Notes: generated by a model from the sequence alone, not told the origin. A stretch of DNA of 64,000 nucleotides from Diphasiastrum complanatum (GCA_029204225.1 MU831934.1:1-64000); one strand, 5' to 3'. Counted from the first letter of the stretch, positions 46,515-56,473 are shown. Numbers and translations: made by a program.

Positions 46515-46956
46515 ATGCTTCAGACATTCTGAGGTTGAAGAAGTTCTTCCTCAGATGGAGCTTGGATGTAACGTCTCTAATGTCATAGAGAGTTGCTAGG
46601 ATGTCCCATGCATTCTTAGTTGTCTAAGCAGCACGTATGTGGCTGATCTGAGTGTCCTTGATGTTGAGGGTGATCATGGCAAACGCTTTGCCATCTCTCA
46701 GTCTCCACTTGGTGATGACGGCTACATCACCTTCTGGTTTGAGTTCTGTGCCATCAACGATGTCCCACAGTTCTTTGGCTAGAAGTATAACCTTCATTGA
46801 ATTTCCAGAGATGGTAGTTATCTCCATCGAGTTTATCAATGAGAGATGAACTGGATGAAGGATCCATTCTGGTTGAACGAGTCCATTGGTAGAAACAACG
46901 ACTGTCGAAATATTGTTGACTGTGCATTTGCTAGAAAGACGTCTTGATAGAAACAA
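46515..46956 (-). pseudogene. Copia gag (inverted-pol element)
   Basis: Gag words are INSMEITTISGNSMKVILLAKELWDIVDGTE, with WDILATLYDIRDVTSKLHL continuing after the stop at 46624, a copia gag of the X/Y family. It is cut at about 46515 by the inversion joint. Confidence 0.83.
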
Positions 46957-47000
46957 GACTGATAATCCGTAGTAAAAATGCAGATTGCTGAAATGTCTGC

Positions 47001-47010
47001 TTTGATACCA
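47001..47010 (-). other. Primer binding site
   Basis: Minus strand TGGTATCAAA, directly abutting the 5' LTR. One or two bases differ from the usual TGGTATCAGAGC. Confidence 0.8.
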
Positions 47011-47807
47011 TGTCGAAAAACGGTGGTCGTGAGCGCAGCGGAGGCTCGATTACTCAGAGCTTTGGCTTGTAGGAACGGAAACGCAGTAGTTAGCAGCAAA
47101 AATATTCAAGTAGAAGAATTCATACAGTTTGCACAAACGAACGACGCAGTAGTGAGACAAAAATTGCACTCTGATAAAAAAACAATGGCTTGAAGTAATA
47201 ACTTTAGCTTGTTGAGCATGATAACGCTGGCTACAGATAACTCTGATTGGAAAAGAAATTCTCAAAAATTAACACTTACATAGTTTGATTCAGCTAATAT
47301 AGAGATTTACAAGAGAGAAAATATCTTACAAGCCTTTAAGGCTATTTATGCTAGTCTTTGCATATGTACAAAAGTTGGTAACCGTCAATCGCCTTTGGGA
47401 TATTTGTTTGTCCAGCTGTTTTTAGGGCTACTCATAAGTTGACGAAGTTGATCAACCAAAAATGCGGAGAAAAATGAAAAAGACGAAAGTGCCTTGAAAA
47501 TGATTTCTAAGGTATTTTGGCCACTTGGCCAGTGTGTCGCATTTTTTGCTAAGGAGCAAAAAAGACGAAAAAGTCGAAGGTGCCTTTAAAAATGATTTCC
47601 AAGGTATTCTCGCCATTTGGCCAGTGTGTCGCATTTTTTGCTAAGGAGCGAAAAAGACGAAGGTGTCATAAAATGATTTCTAAGGCATAGAAAATCTCAA
47701 AGGAAAAAAAAAAGTGAAGTCCTAAAAATATGTTGTTGACCTTTGGTTTTTCAGGATGCTCATTACTTGAACGATTTGTTTTAAGGTTGAGCATAAGAAA
47801 TCTAACA
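47011..47807 (-). repeat. 5' LTR of the inverted-pol copia element
   Basis: Partner of 43512-44309. About the same length, a few percent different, with the same TG...CA ends. Followed by CTCCC. Confidence 0.93.
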
Positions 47808-47921
47808 CTCCCCTACACACACGATGATCTAAATGGGTGTACTGCGGCACTCCCTTGGACCAGATCACGATCCATAATTGCAATTGGCCAAGTATTCCTT
47901 CTGAGTACGGATGAACCTTAA
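47808..47921 (+). pseudogene. Coiled-coil protein pseudogene, 3' end, with target duplication
   Basis: The right copy of CTCCC (47808-47812) is followed by an open frame (YTHDDLNGCTAALPW ... STDEP, stop at 47919-47921) that continues exactly the frame broken at 43511. It is therefore the last exon portion of the disrupted pseudogene. Confidence 0.7.
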
Positions 47922-48058
47922 TGCCCGTTATAAATGGTCATTTAATGGGTCCAAATCATTGGACATAGATTTTGAAAGACACGCGCTCTGTTCAGATAAG
48001 GGGATAAAGTAGTTCCAATTTTTGGTGAAAAATATGTTCATTTTTTGAGGAGTTTTTT

Positions 48059-48155
48059 ATGTGAATACTGATTGTGGATATCGTGAATACTGATCATGAA
48101 TATTGTGAATATTGATCGTGAATATTGATCGGGACTATCTTGAATATTGATCTCT
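48059..48155. repeat. Short minisatellite, GTGAATATTGATC units
   Basis: Five imperfect copies of gaatactgat/gaatattgat alternate with roughly ten-base spacers, giving irregular spacing of about 13-23 bases. Confidence 0.7.
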
Positions 48156-49867
48156 TAATCTTCAACAAGTTCAAAGACAAAGTATAAGTTTTCCAAAACG
48201 TTTGATGAAATTGACAATTTGTGTTTGGTACAATCTAAAGCATCTTATTAAATGATTGAAAATAGCCAAGAAACAAGAAAAACTATTAGTCCAATGCATT
48301 TATTCCGAGATCAAGCCGTGCATCCCGATACTAGAAGTGGCTTATTTGTCGGTCAAATTTGGGTGAAGTATGAGTAGTACAACTATATACAAAAAATCTT
48401 TGAAATTTGATTTGATTGACGAAAGTGGCAATGATACAATCACTCTTTGTTGACAAAAATTATTTTCACAAGTATATATATTTGGAATTATTTTTATTGT
48501 ATTTCAATTAGAGATTTTGGGGTGGTTGATAAAAATTTGAAGGGTGAAGGAAGAATCTCAAATTATACTCTCATTTTACAACCATCTACAACAATTCAAC
48601 ACTTATTTGAAATTTTTTTCCAAGAATAATCTTCAAAAGTTGTAGGAAAATTGCAAGAAAATCATACAACAGAATCTTGGAAGAAATGAGCTCGCATTGC
48701 TAGCAACATGAGCTATTACAATAATTGAAGTTGGACAACATTATTCATACTAACTCTTAGGCCAAAATGGGCCAATAATTAAAATGGAAAATGTATACAT
48801 GTTAAGCTAATGTAGAGGGGCTTTTGGCCTAAATGATTATGAAGGTTGAGTACGTGTTTGTATAAGATTTTATGCGAATTAATATTCTTGGTGGGGTCAT
48901 TGTAAGCGATTGCAATTTGCATGTAAGGTCAAAATGTTAAAAAGGTCCTATAGTATATTTAGCAATGTAAAGATTGATGCATTAGGATTAAGAAAAAGTC
49001 ATTTTCGGGTTTGTTATTAAGGCAGTCGAAGAGTCATTCTCAATTATTAACATGATGACCAAAAAAAAGAGAAATGACTTGGAGACCCATTTTTTTTAAT
49101 TTTTTTTAATTTTTTTTTTAAAGTAAAATTTAAAATGCTTCAAATAAATATATTGTAATGTTAAAAAAATGTTGTATTTTGCAAGAAAATAATTCAAGCT
49201 ACAAAAATTTGGTCAATAGATTTTCATAAATAACTTAAAATTAGCTTATACCAAATAATAATACTATTCAAAATAAAATCATTAGATACACAACCACTAA
49301 AATAACTAGAAAATACTTTTTGTTTATTTAAAACAAAAGTTATAGCTTTTTTTTTTTGAAATTTTAAAAGTTTTTTAAATTATAATTCTTGTATCAAAAA
49401 AAAATATTTTTTAAATTATGATAAAAATTTTAATCAATATTTTTAAAAGTTTTAATTTTTTAAAATATCTACTTATATCTACATAAGCTCATTGAATATT
49501 TAAACATTAGATAAATGCAAATGAAATTACTTTACAATAATCGAGATTAAATGATTTGCAAAAATATTTAAATCACCCTAAAAAAATCTTTTCATTTTTT
49601 AAAATTTTCAACAATATTTTTTTTTTACAAAAAATACTATAAAAACACATCCAGAATAAAAATATTATAAACTTGACAAATCGTTATAATTTTAATTTTT
49701 GATAATGATTATCAATGTTAAAAATTTTAAAATATTTCAAATTCTTAATTTTAAACCATTAAAAAACAAATTTAAGAACATTAAATCAATCAAAAAGATT
49801 TCAAAACACAATACATCAAAAAATATAAACGCAATTATTTTTCAAAACAAAAGAGAATTTTTTATTC
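48156..49867. other. AT-rich intergenic tract, no gene recognised
   Basis: Very AT-rich, with long T and A runs (49085-49130, 49355-49420, 49615-49640). No domain is recognised in the short frames. It adjoins the 3' end of the methyltransferase remnant. Confidence 0.5.
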
Positions 49868-50520
49868 TCAAAAATCATCGAGGTCATTTACATCTTTTTC
49901 TTTTTCTTGAGTAGCTGCTGTACTTTCAAGTGGCACCTCTTCTACAATTTTCTCGACTACTGTAACCACATTGTAATCTTGAACCAAGACATCAGCAAAT
50001 TCTCCTGTGTCGCCTACTTTTTCGCTAGCAGGAGGCTAAGGTTCCTTGGACAAGGGAATTATTGTATCCTCGCTATCTAAACTCTTTCTCATCTCAGATA
50101 GTTCATCTAGCAAAATTGAAAGAGATTTCATTCTCATTTTTACAAAATCAACTAAATTAGTATCTAGATCTACTATAGCAACATGTCTGCCTTTCTGAAC
50201 AGCACATGCGCTTGTAGTGCCGCTACAGCTAAATAAATCCAAAACCCAATCAGCTGGGTGTGAAAAAATGTCAATTAAATGATTAATTAATTGTTGTGGC
50301 TTTTGGTAGGGACAAGCCACGAAACCCGTCATTGGATTTTTTAATTTTTTCGTCACGGTTGGATACTGGAACAAGTTTGCAAAACTTGTCAGTTTGGAAG
50401 TGCTGTAATGAAGCATCGAACGTTTGCCATCCAAAGAATAATAACCGATGGTTATGTATTTTATTTCATTACAAGTAAAATATTTTATGTATGTCGTACT
50501 CCTCTCGAGTTCTTGAAATT
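49868..50520 (-). pseudogene. DNA N4/N6-methyltransferase, C-terminal part
   Basis: The minus-strand frame shows the C-terminal half of a beta-class DNA methyltransferase: CPYQKPQQLINHLIDIF (motif X-like), then ADWVLDLFSCSGTTSACAV (motif I, AdoMet binding; FSGSGTT in the family), then GRHVAIVDLD. In beta-class enzymes motif I follows the catalytic DPPY/SPPW motif, which should lie in upstream exons and is not seen. After a TAG at 50036-50038 (Gln expected) the frame runs 55 codons to an acidic end (VNDLDDF, stop 49868-49870). The 5' side is cut by copia C; the frame resumes at 55099, after a 3' splice site. N4-cytosine methyltransferases are known from the liverwort Marchantia. Whether this is an orthologue or a transposon-borne copy is open. 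Confidence 0.72.
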
Positions 50521-51223
50521 TGTGAAAGTACTGTACTTTAGGACCATAAATGGATCTACAAAAGATCCACAAGAGTGATTGGATGCTTGCTTAACAATCT
50601 ATCAAAAAACTAGACACAAAAAAGTTGATCTAGATTGGCAATTTAACAAACAACAAGCATTAACAATCAAAAGCATTGATAAACATTGAGATCCGAGCCC
50701 ACACGTGTGTACTATAGGCTATACTACGGCCTTCAACCTGAGAAACAAGTAGAAATTGATTTGGTTTCATTTGGATCACAAAAACTCAATGTACATAGTG
50801 AACTAGCTTGAGATTGCCAATAAGCTCCAAAAAAAATTTCTATCTTCTCACTATGGAGAGAGGGAATACATAGCAAATTCGACTTCCTTCTTGAAGTTAG
50901 GTGGATTTCCAGCATGTAATAAGGAAGTTAACTCACTCTCCTTGACCTAAAATGAAACCCTAGTCTATTTCCTAGAGTTATGCTTGGTAGGTAGCTAGTT
51001 GGTCAAATTTTCACCTTAAACTTAGGTGTAGGTCCTATAAAGTAGGTATGACCACCAAATAGACATGACCAACTCTCTTGACTTGACCTAACCTACATTA
51101 GGATGGGTTTCCCATGTGGCATCATGGCCTCACATGTGTGGGACCCACTTGTGTACACAATTTACACTATTCTACATGGTTTTTGATCAAGCTAGATTTG
51201 CCAATTTTTGGCAATTCTTCACA
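50521..51223 (-). repeat. Copia C 3' LTR
   Basis: Matches 54396-55098 over its full length. Ends tgtgaaagtactg and gcaattcttcaca. The minus-strand sequence just outside is GAGGAGGAG, the polypurine tract. Confidence 0.97.
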
Positions 51224-51433
51224 CTCCTCCTCAAATTTAGCTTGATCTATTTACAATTCTCTTGATAGATGAATGAAATCTTTTAGAAGTGTCTAAAAAA
51301 TCCAGCTACAAACAAGGAACTTTTGAGACTCCAATAGAGAATGATGTCCATGAAGGACCTTTCACCACCTCTTAGAGGATCCCTTACAAGATGTTCCATA
51401 AATGTGTCTATATACATGTAGCACACTTCAAAA

Positions 51434-53614
51434 CTAAACATCATGCCAAGCCATGGATTCCAAGGCATTTTGTGCACTTGAAGATACATCAATTAAAATA
51501 TTAAGTGCATAAATAATGTTGCCAAAGACAACTTGTCTTGCTTGATCCATATGATTGAGCCTAGATGGCTCCATCTTGATACTCAAGGTTTTTCTTGGAG
51601 TCCTCGGGTCTTGAGCTTGCTCCTCCACTTGACTTGACTCCAGACCATCAATGAATTTAATAAGGTGTTGATCCAAAGGTGCTTCTTCAAGTTTACAAAT
51701 CTTCCACTCTTGAAAGATCACATTTCCACCATTGACAAATTCTTTGGTTGAAAACAAGTAGATTCTACAATCTCTACTTGAAGAGCAAAACACTACCATT
51801 ATTCCTATCATTGAAATAGGATAATCTTTGGTCCTTACATTGGAATGATCATGCACAAAGCATGTGGACCCAAAGATTTCCAATACAAATGATATTTCAT
51901 CTTTTATGACACTATTCAAACTATTACAAAAATAGTTATCCAATGAAATTGCTTTATCAACAACAAATGTAGATTTCAAAGCATCACATTTCATTGTCTT
52001 TTCATACAAAGTAATAAACACCATGAATCTTAAAGGTAAGAAACAAGTCACCTCATGTCTACTAATACTTTCCAAAAAGTATTCAGAAATAGTAGACTCT
52101 CCAATGCTCACCACCCTTGCAAGATGCACACTTGAATGGACAATTTGCATGCAATTTGATGACTCGGACATTGTCATTGAGGACTCCCTTGGAACTCTCA
52201 TGCTTTGAGGCTGATCCTCAAAATCTTCCTCCTTTTGATGCTCCTCCTCAATGCAAGCAAGATCACACTTTGCCAAGATCTCCTCTTGAGTGATCTCCTC
52301 CTTTGCCAAGCTCATTCTTTCAAAAGCAACACTAGCTTCCAACTTAAACAATCTTCCATGTTTAAATCCCTTTGCAATGCAAACATCATTCTTCAAGATG
52401 AAGCAAACACCATGCTGAAAGTGGACATCCAAACCACTTTCTAAGAGTAGACCAACACTAAGCATATTCTTGGTGATTGATGGTACATAAAGGACATTTT
52501 CTAGATCCATGCATTTTGAGGATTCTAGACACAAAGAGATGGTGCCAACACCATTTGTCCTACACTCTTCATCATTTGCAGTAAAGCCAAACTTTTTAGC
52601 ATCATTGAATGAGTGTAATGTTGAGAAAAAGTCCTTTTCACAAGACACGTGGGAGCTAGCCCCACTGTCAATCCACCAATTGTCTCTTGAATTGCTATTG
52701 CTTGTTGGTGAGGATGTAGATGCCATCAAGAATACATCTACTTCATCCTCCTCCCCCTCCTTTGCAAGGTTTCCTTGTTTGTCCTCCTCCACTTGTGCTC
52801 TTAGCCTCTTGTAACATTTAGATGCATAATGCCCCTTCTTTCCACAAAAGAAGCATTTTTGCTTTGACTTGTCCTTTGAGCTTGATGCATCATCCTCTTC
52901 TTTGGCCTCCTTTGGATGCTTCTTCTTTCCATTGGTCTTCTTTTTGCCCTTGAATGAGAAATTGGCTTTCTCATCACCATCCTGCAACGACAAGGAACTC
53001 ATCCTAGATTTTGCATGGAGCATCTTACACTCTTCAGCCACTAATACACTGTGAAGTTTTTCTATAGTTGGCAAAGTGTCTTGGATGGCAAAACTTTGGA
53101 CCAAATTTGCAAAGTCATCTCCTAGACCATTAAGGACAATTTGTACAAGCTCTCCATCATGAATCTTCTCTCCAATGGAAGCCAACTCCCTATTTAGAGA
53201 CTTGATTCTGAGTACATAATCCTGTGCACTCTCCTCACTTCTCCTCATGCTTTGCAAAATTTGATTTCTAAGCATAAGAACTCTAGAAGTGTTGCTAGAC
53301 TCGTAGATTGATTTTAAAGACTCCCAATCCTCTTTAGCATTAGTACAAGCTGATACTTCTCTCAACAAATCATTGCTCACATTCATCTTCACACAATGAA
53401 GTGCAAGCCTAGATCTCTTCTTGTATCTAGCTAACTCCTGTGCACCTAGAGGTTCATCTTCATCTTCAATCAAGAACTCATAAAGGTCTTGGAGCACTAA
53501 GAGTGACTCCATTCTAACCTTCCAAATAGCATAATTTGTAGAATTCAACCTCTCACTAGCTTCTAGAAGGTATGCTCCAGCAGATCCCATCTTACTAGTG
53601 ACTTCTACAAACAA
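51434..53614 (-). CDS. Copia C gag-protease ORF with degenerate integrase tail
   Basis: A 726-codon uninterrupted frame. Residues ~1-220: gag (LNSTNYAIWKVRMESLL; YKKRSRLALHCVKMNVSN; SEESAQDYVLRIK). Around 260: knuckle CFFCGKKGHYASKC. Around 315: protease DNWWIDSGASSHVS, with an intact Asp. After about 440 the sequence loses the integrase HHCC and DDE motifs; only distant echoes of the integrase C-terminus remain (LEIFGSTCFVHDHSN; FSTKEFVNGGNVIF). It could supply its own capsid and protease but needs integrase and RT in trans. It stays open through the degenerate tail, which is notable. A second in-frame ATG (MGSAGAYLLEASERLN) is the more gag-like start. Confidence 0.85.
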   Translation of the reverse strand: MFVEVTSKMGSAGAYLLEASERLNSTNYAIWKVRMESLLVLQDLYEFLIEDEDEPLGAQELARYKKRSRLALHCVKMNVSNDLLREVSACTNAKEDWESLKSIYESSNTSRVLMLRNQILQSMRRSEESAQDYVLRIKSLNRELASIGEKIHDGELVQIVLNGLGDDFANLVQSFAIQDTLPTIEKLHSVLVAEECKMLHAKSRMSSLSLQDGDEKANFSFKGKKKTNGKKKHPKEAKEEDDASSSKDKSKQKCFFCGKKGHYASKCYKRLRAQVEEDKQGNLAKEGEEDEVDVFLMASTSSPTSNSNSRDNWWIDSGASSHVSCEKDFFSTLHSFNDAKKFGFTANDEECRTNGVGTISLCLESSKCMDLENVLYVPSITKNMLSVGLLLESGLDVHFQHGVCFILKNDVCIAKGFKHGRLFKLEASVAFERMSLAKEEITQEEILAKCDLACIEEEHQKEEDFEDQPQSMRVPRESSMTMSESSNCMQIVHSSVHLARVVSIGESTISEYFLESISRHEVTCFLPLRFMVFITLYEKTMKCDALKSTFVVDKAISLDNYFCNSLNSVIKDEISFVLEIFGSTCFVHDHSNVRTKDYPISMIGIMVVFCSSSRDCRIYLFSTKEFVNGGNVIFQEWKICKLEEAPLDQHLIKFIDGLESSQVEEQAQDPRTPRKTLSIKMEPSRLNHMDQARQVVFGNIIYALNILIDVSSSAQNALESMAWHDV

Positions 53615-53962
53615 GAAATAGATTTGATTGACTTGAAACTCACAAAGGTCTCACACTTGCAGTGTTTCACTCAAATTTGATTTCTAATCCAACAAATGGA
53701 CTTATAAGCACAGTTCTATCACTCCCTCACAAAGCTGGAATGAAGATAAGATGAAGTGAAAACTACTTTCAAACAAATCTTGCCAAGAAATGGATTTGAT
53801 TGTCTCTAGAAACTCACTAAGGTCTCTCTCTTGTAGTTTTTCACTCAAATTAGATTTCTAATCCAACAAATGGACTTATAATCTCAATTCCAGCACTCCC
53901 TCACAAAGTTGGAATGAAGATAAGATGATGTGAAATCTACTTACAATCAAATCTTGCCAAAT
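53612..53962. repeat. 174-bp tandem duplication in copia C leader
   Basis: Two adjacent copies carry the same words (gatttgattg, ctaatccaacaaatggactt, ccctcacaaag.tggaatga, caaatcttgcca) 174 bases apart, with moderate divergence. It lies between the gag start and the primer site. A related scrap is at 2091-2150. Confidence 0.85.
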
Positions 53963-54380
53963 TTGGCTATTTTTGGACAAAAAAATGACTTAATCTCTTT
54001 CTTCCTTCTTGGTGTACTTTCAAGACCTGTTTTTAACCTTAATAGGACTTGGACTCAGCCTAGATTAATTAGATTCCATGAAACAAATTCAAATCTAATC
54101 AATGGCAAATGATCTTGGTAGATTATCCTAGAATCTCCACCAAAAATTACACCAATAGCTCACAAATTGAATTTTTTTGGATCAAATGAATACCATGCAT
54201 TAAATGCAGGTTTAGAGGTGCCCACACATGTGGACAGTACGGATTTGGACCCCTACCAAGTTTGGGATCAAATCTCCTCACCAAAATCAAGATTCTAACT
54301 TGCCCTCTCAATACTAGCTTTTAGCACCAAAACTTGCTAAAAATGGATTTGCATTAGATCAATGGCTTATGCTCTTGTAC

Positions 54381-54395
54381 TTGGCTCTGATACCA
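54381..54395 (-). other. Copia C primer binding site
   Basis: Minus strand TGGTATCAGAGCCAA, adjoining the 5' LTR with no gap. Confidence 0.95.
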
Positions 54396-55098
54396 TGTGA
54401 AAGTACTGTACTTTAGGACCATAAATGGATCTACAAAAGATCCACAAGAGTGATTGGATGTTTGCTTAACAATCTATCAAAAAACTAGACACAAAAAAGT
54501 TGATCTAGATTGGCAATTTAACAAACAACAAGCATTAACAATCAAAAGCATTGATAAACATTGAAATCCGAGACCACACGTGTGTACTACAGGCTGTAGT
54601 ACGGCCTTCAACCTGAGAAACAAGTAGAAATTGATTTGGTTTCATTTGGATCACAAAAACTCAATGAACATAGTGAACTAGCTTGAGATTGCCAATAAGC
54701 TCCAAAAAAATTTTCTATCTTCTCACTATGGAGAGAGGGAATACATAGCAAATTCGACTTCCTTCTTGAAGTTAGGTGGATTTCCAGCATGTAATAAGGA
54801 AGTTAACTCACTCTCCTTGACCTAAAATGAAACCCTAGTCTATTTCCTAGAGTTATGCTTGGTAGGTAGCTAGTTGGTCAAATTTTCACCTTAAAGTTAG
54901 GTGTAGGTCCTATAAAGTAGGGATGACCACCAAATAGACATGACCAACTTTCTTGACTTGACCTAACCTACATTAGGATGGGTTTCCCATGTGGCATCAT
55001 GGCCTCACATGTGTGGGACCCACTTGTGTACACAATTTACACTATTCTACATGGTTTTTGATCAAGCTAGATTTGTCAATTTTTGGCAATTCTTCACA
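54396..55098 (-). repeat. Copia C 5' LTR
   Basis: Partner of 50521-51223, same length and ends, about a dozen mismatches by eye. Confidence 0.97.
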
Positions 55099-55250
55099 AC
55101 ATTGAGCTTGTACCTGACATGAAACATTACAAGTAAAATAAATTTAAAATTTTAACTTTAAAATAAAAATTTTAAAATAAATTATGAATTAAAATACAAA
55201 TTAATAATTCAGAAAAAACTTACCACACAGCTTACAAAGACAGATCATAA
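55099..55250 (-). pseudogene. Methyltransferase upstream exon fragments and intron
   Basis: On the minus strand, sequence after a 3' splice site (CATGTCAG, about 55118) reads VQAQ and continues in the frame of the methyltransferase part at 50520 once the copia insertion is removed. Further upstream an AT-rich intron of about 107 bases is bounded by a good 5' site, GTAAGT (about 55225). The exon before that is short of open frame (a stop 8 codons upstream), so the gene was already broken or its structure is incomplete here. Confidence 0.45.
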
Positions 55251-55800
55251 GTTGAAGGTAGAGTTCAACAATAAGAAGTGTCAAATCAAGGACGTGAAAC
55301 AGGGAGCAACAAGCCTAGAAAGTAACTGGTTGATTAAAATTTCCAGTGGCTAACATGTCTTAAATATTGTTTGGCAGCATCCTTAGAGTTAGGATTGACC
55401 CAAGAGTAGGTTTAGGGTCAAGGTCGGCGTGAGGTGAGGTGATTCGTGACAACTCAGTCCCGATACAAGCTGTGAGTTGTGGCAACTCGGTCCTGACGCA
55501 AGCTGGAGGTCTCGAGGGTCCTATGAGGCGGGGGTCTCGAAAAGAAAATTATTTAAGGACCATAGTCCAAGCATAACTCACCTCATCTGCGAATTCAGAA
55601 GCACACATGCTGCCAGAGCTCTCGCTACGACAAAGTCACGGCTTTCTATAGGATATTGCATACGTGCTCACTCACAGATTTTTTGACGGTAAGATTATTG
55701 TCATTTTTTAACTTTGTTCTATGCTTAGCATGGGTATTAAATTATTGCATTAGTAAATATTCATGTTTTAATTAGTATTCATCTTCTTCAAACTAGGGTG
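55251..55800. other. Intergenic, divergent side of methyltransferase remnant
   Basis: Somewhat GC-richer sequence with two similar segments 'gaggt.ctcgagg/ggggtctcgaaa' and 'caactcagtcc.gat/caactcggtcctga' near 55440-55540. No coding sequence recognised. Confidence 0.45.
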
Positions 55801-56243
55801 ACCTATGCTCAACATAGGTGGTTGCACGAGTCCTCTCTACTAACCTATGCCGAGCATAGATTGTGTTCGGGTCCTTAGTAACAACCTTTGCTCAACATAG
55901 GAAGCCGGCGGGATTTTTCTATTCTTACCTACTTGCTAACCTATGCTGAGCATAGGTTGCATCTCTGGTCCTCTTCTAACCTATGCTCAACATAGGTTAG
56001 CAAGCAGATTGCGAATACATCCTATGCTGAGCATAGGTGGGACTAGAGCGCGCGAGTAACGACCTATGTTGAGCATAGGTTGCATCTCTGGTCCTCTTCT
56101 AACCTATGCTCAGCATAGGTCATCACTCGCATGCTCTAGTCCCAACTATGCTCAGCATAGGATGTCTTCGCAATCTACTTGCTAACCTATACTGAGCATA
56201 GGTTAGAAGAGGACTAAAGATGCAACCTATGCTCAACATAGGT
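55801..56243. repeat. Array of eleven 19-bp palindromes, ~41-bp period
   Basis: Consensus ACCTATGCTSAGCATAGGT, a perfect palindrome around the central base. Copies start at 55801, 55843, 55884, 55939, 55979, 56020, 56062, 56102, 56144, 56185 and 56225. Start-to-start distances are 42, 41, 55, 40, 41, 42, 40, 42, 41 and 40. Most copies have 0-3 differences. Spacers of 21-23 bases fall mainly into three types that recur, some in reverse: A (55958, 56081, reversed 56204), B (55998, reversed 56163), C (56039, reversed 56121). The palindromes are thus units of a larger inverted repeat. It lies between the divergent methyltransferase and DUF7869-type genes, where binding sites for a dimeric protein would make sense. 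Confidence 0.95.
55939..56243. repeat. 305-bp imperfect palindrome within the array
   Basis: Arms 55939-56080 and 56102-56243 (142 bases each) are reverse complements with few mismatches, around a 21-base centre (56081-56101). Palindromes 4-7 pair with 11-8, and spacers A, B, C pair with their reversed copies. Confidence 0.9.
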
Positions 56244-56473
56244 CGCTACTCGTGTTTTTCCTGTTTTACAAGACTTAGTCTGAGAAAAGTGATACTTTTG
56301 AGATGTTTTTGTAAGAAAATGTGTTAAATTTTTAGTTTTGATTTTTAAAGAATTTTTCACAAAAACTGCTTGTCTTATTAAAGTTTTCAGTATTTTCATT
56401 CGGGTAGTGATTTAAATTTTTTTAAAGAATCTTTTTCTTTGCGGATTTTCAATTGTCTTTGATAATTTTCGAA

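Larger units (their letters stand above)
43512..47807 (-). mobile_element. Copia element with internally inverted pol
   Basis: Two LTRs (43512-44309 and 47011-47807), a primer site (47001-47010), a polypurine tract (44310-44320) and a perfect 5-bp target duplication mark one minus-strand element. Gag (from 46956) and RNase H (44538-44317) read on the minus strand as expected. Between them, about 44545-46510 reads protease, integrase and RT on the plus strand. The middle has therefore been inverted, with loss of sequence at both joints (gag knuckle; RT core and tail). Multiple stops make it inactive. Gag groups with X and Y. Confidence 0.9.
50521..55098 (-). mobile_element. Copia element C, young, with one long ORF and no RT
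   Basis: Two 703-bp LTRs (50521-51223, 54396-55098; TGTGAA...TTCACA), primer site 54381-54395, and polypurine tract 51224-51232. By eye the LTRs differ at about a dozen positions (under 2%), so it is the youngest element here. The flanking 5-mers are AAATT and ACATT, one mismatch from a target duplication. It carries a 726-codon ORF but no recognisable RT or RNase H, so it must be moved by another element's enzymes. It lies within the methyltransferase gene. Confidence 0.93.

Noticed and set aside
55251-55686. Short open frame 55477-55686 as a first exon of the methyltransferase or DUF7869-type gene
   Set aside because: It is in no recognisable family and shows no splice junction leading into either gene.
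55801-56243. CRISPR-like array (regular short palindromic repeats with spacers)
   Set aside because: Repeats are only 19 bp, variable, fully palindromic, and the spacers recur in both orientations. There are no cas genes and the setting is a plant nucleus.
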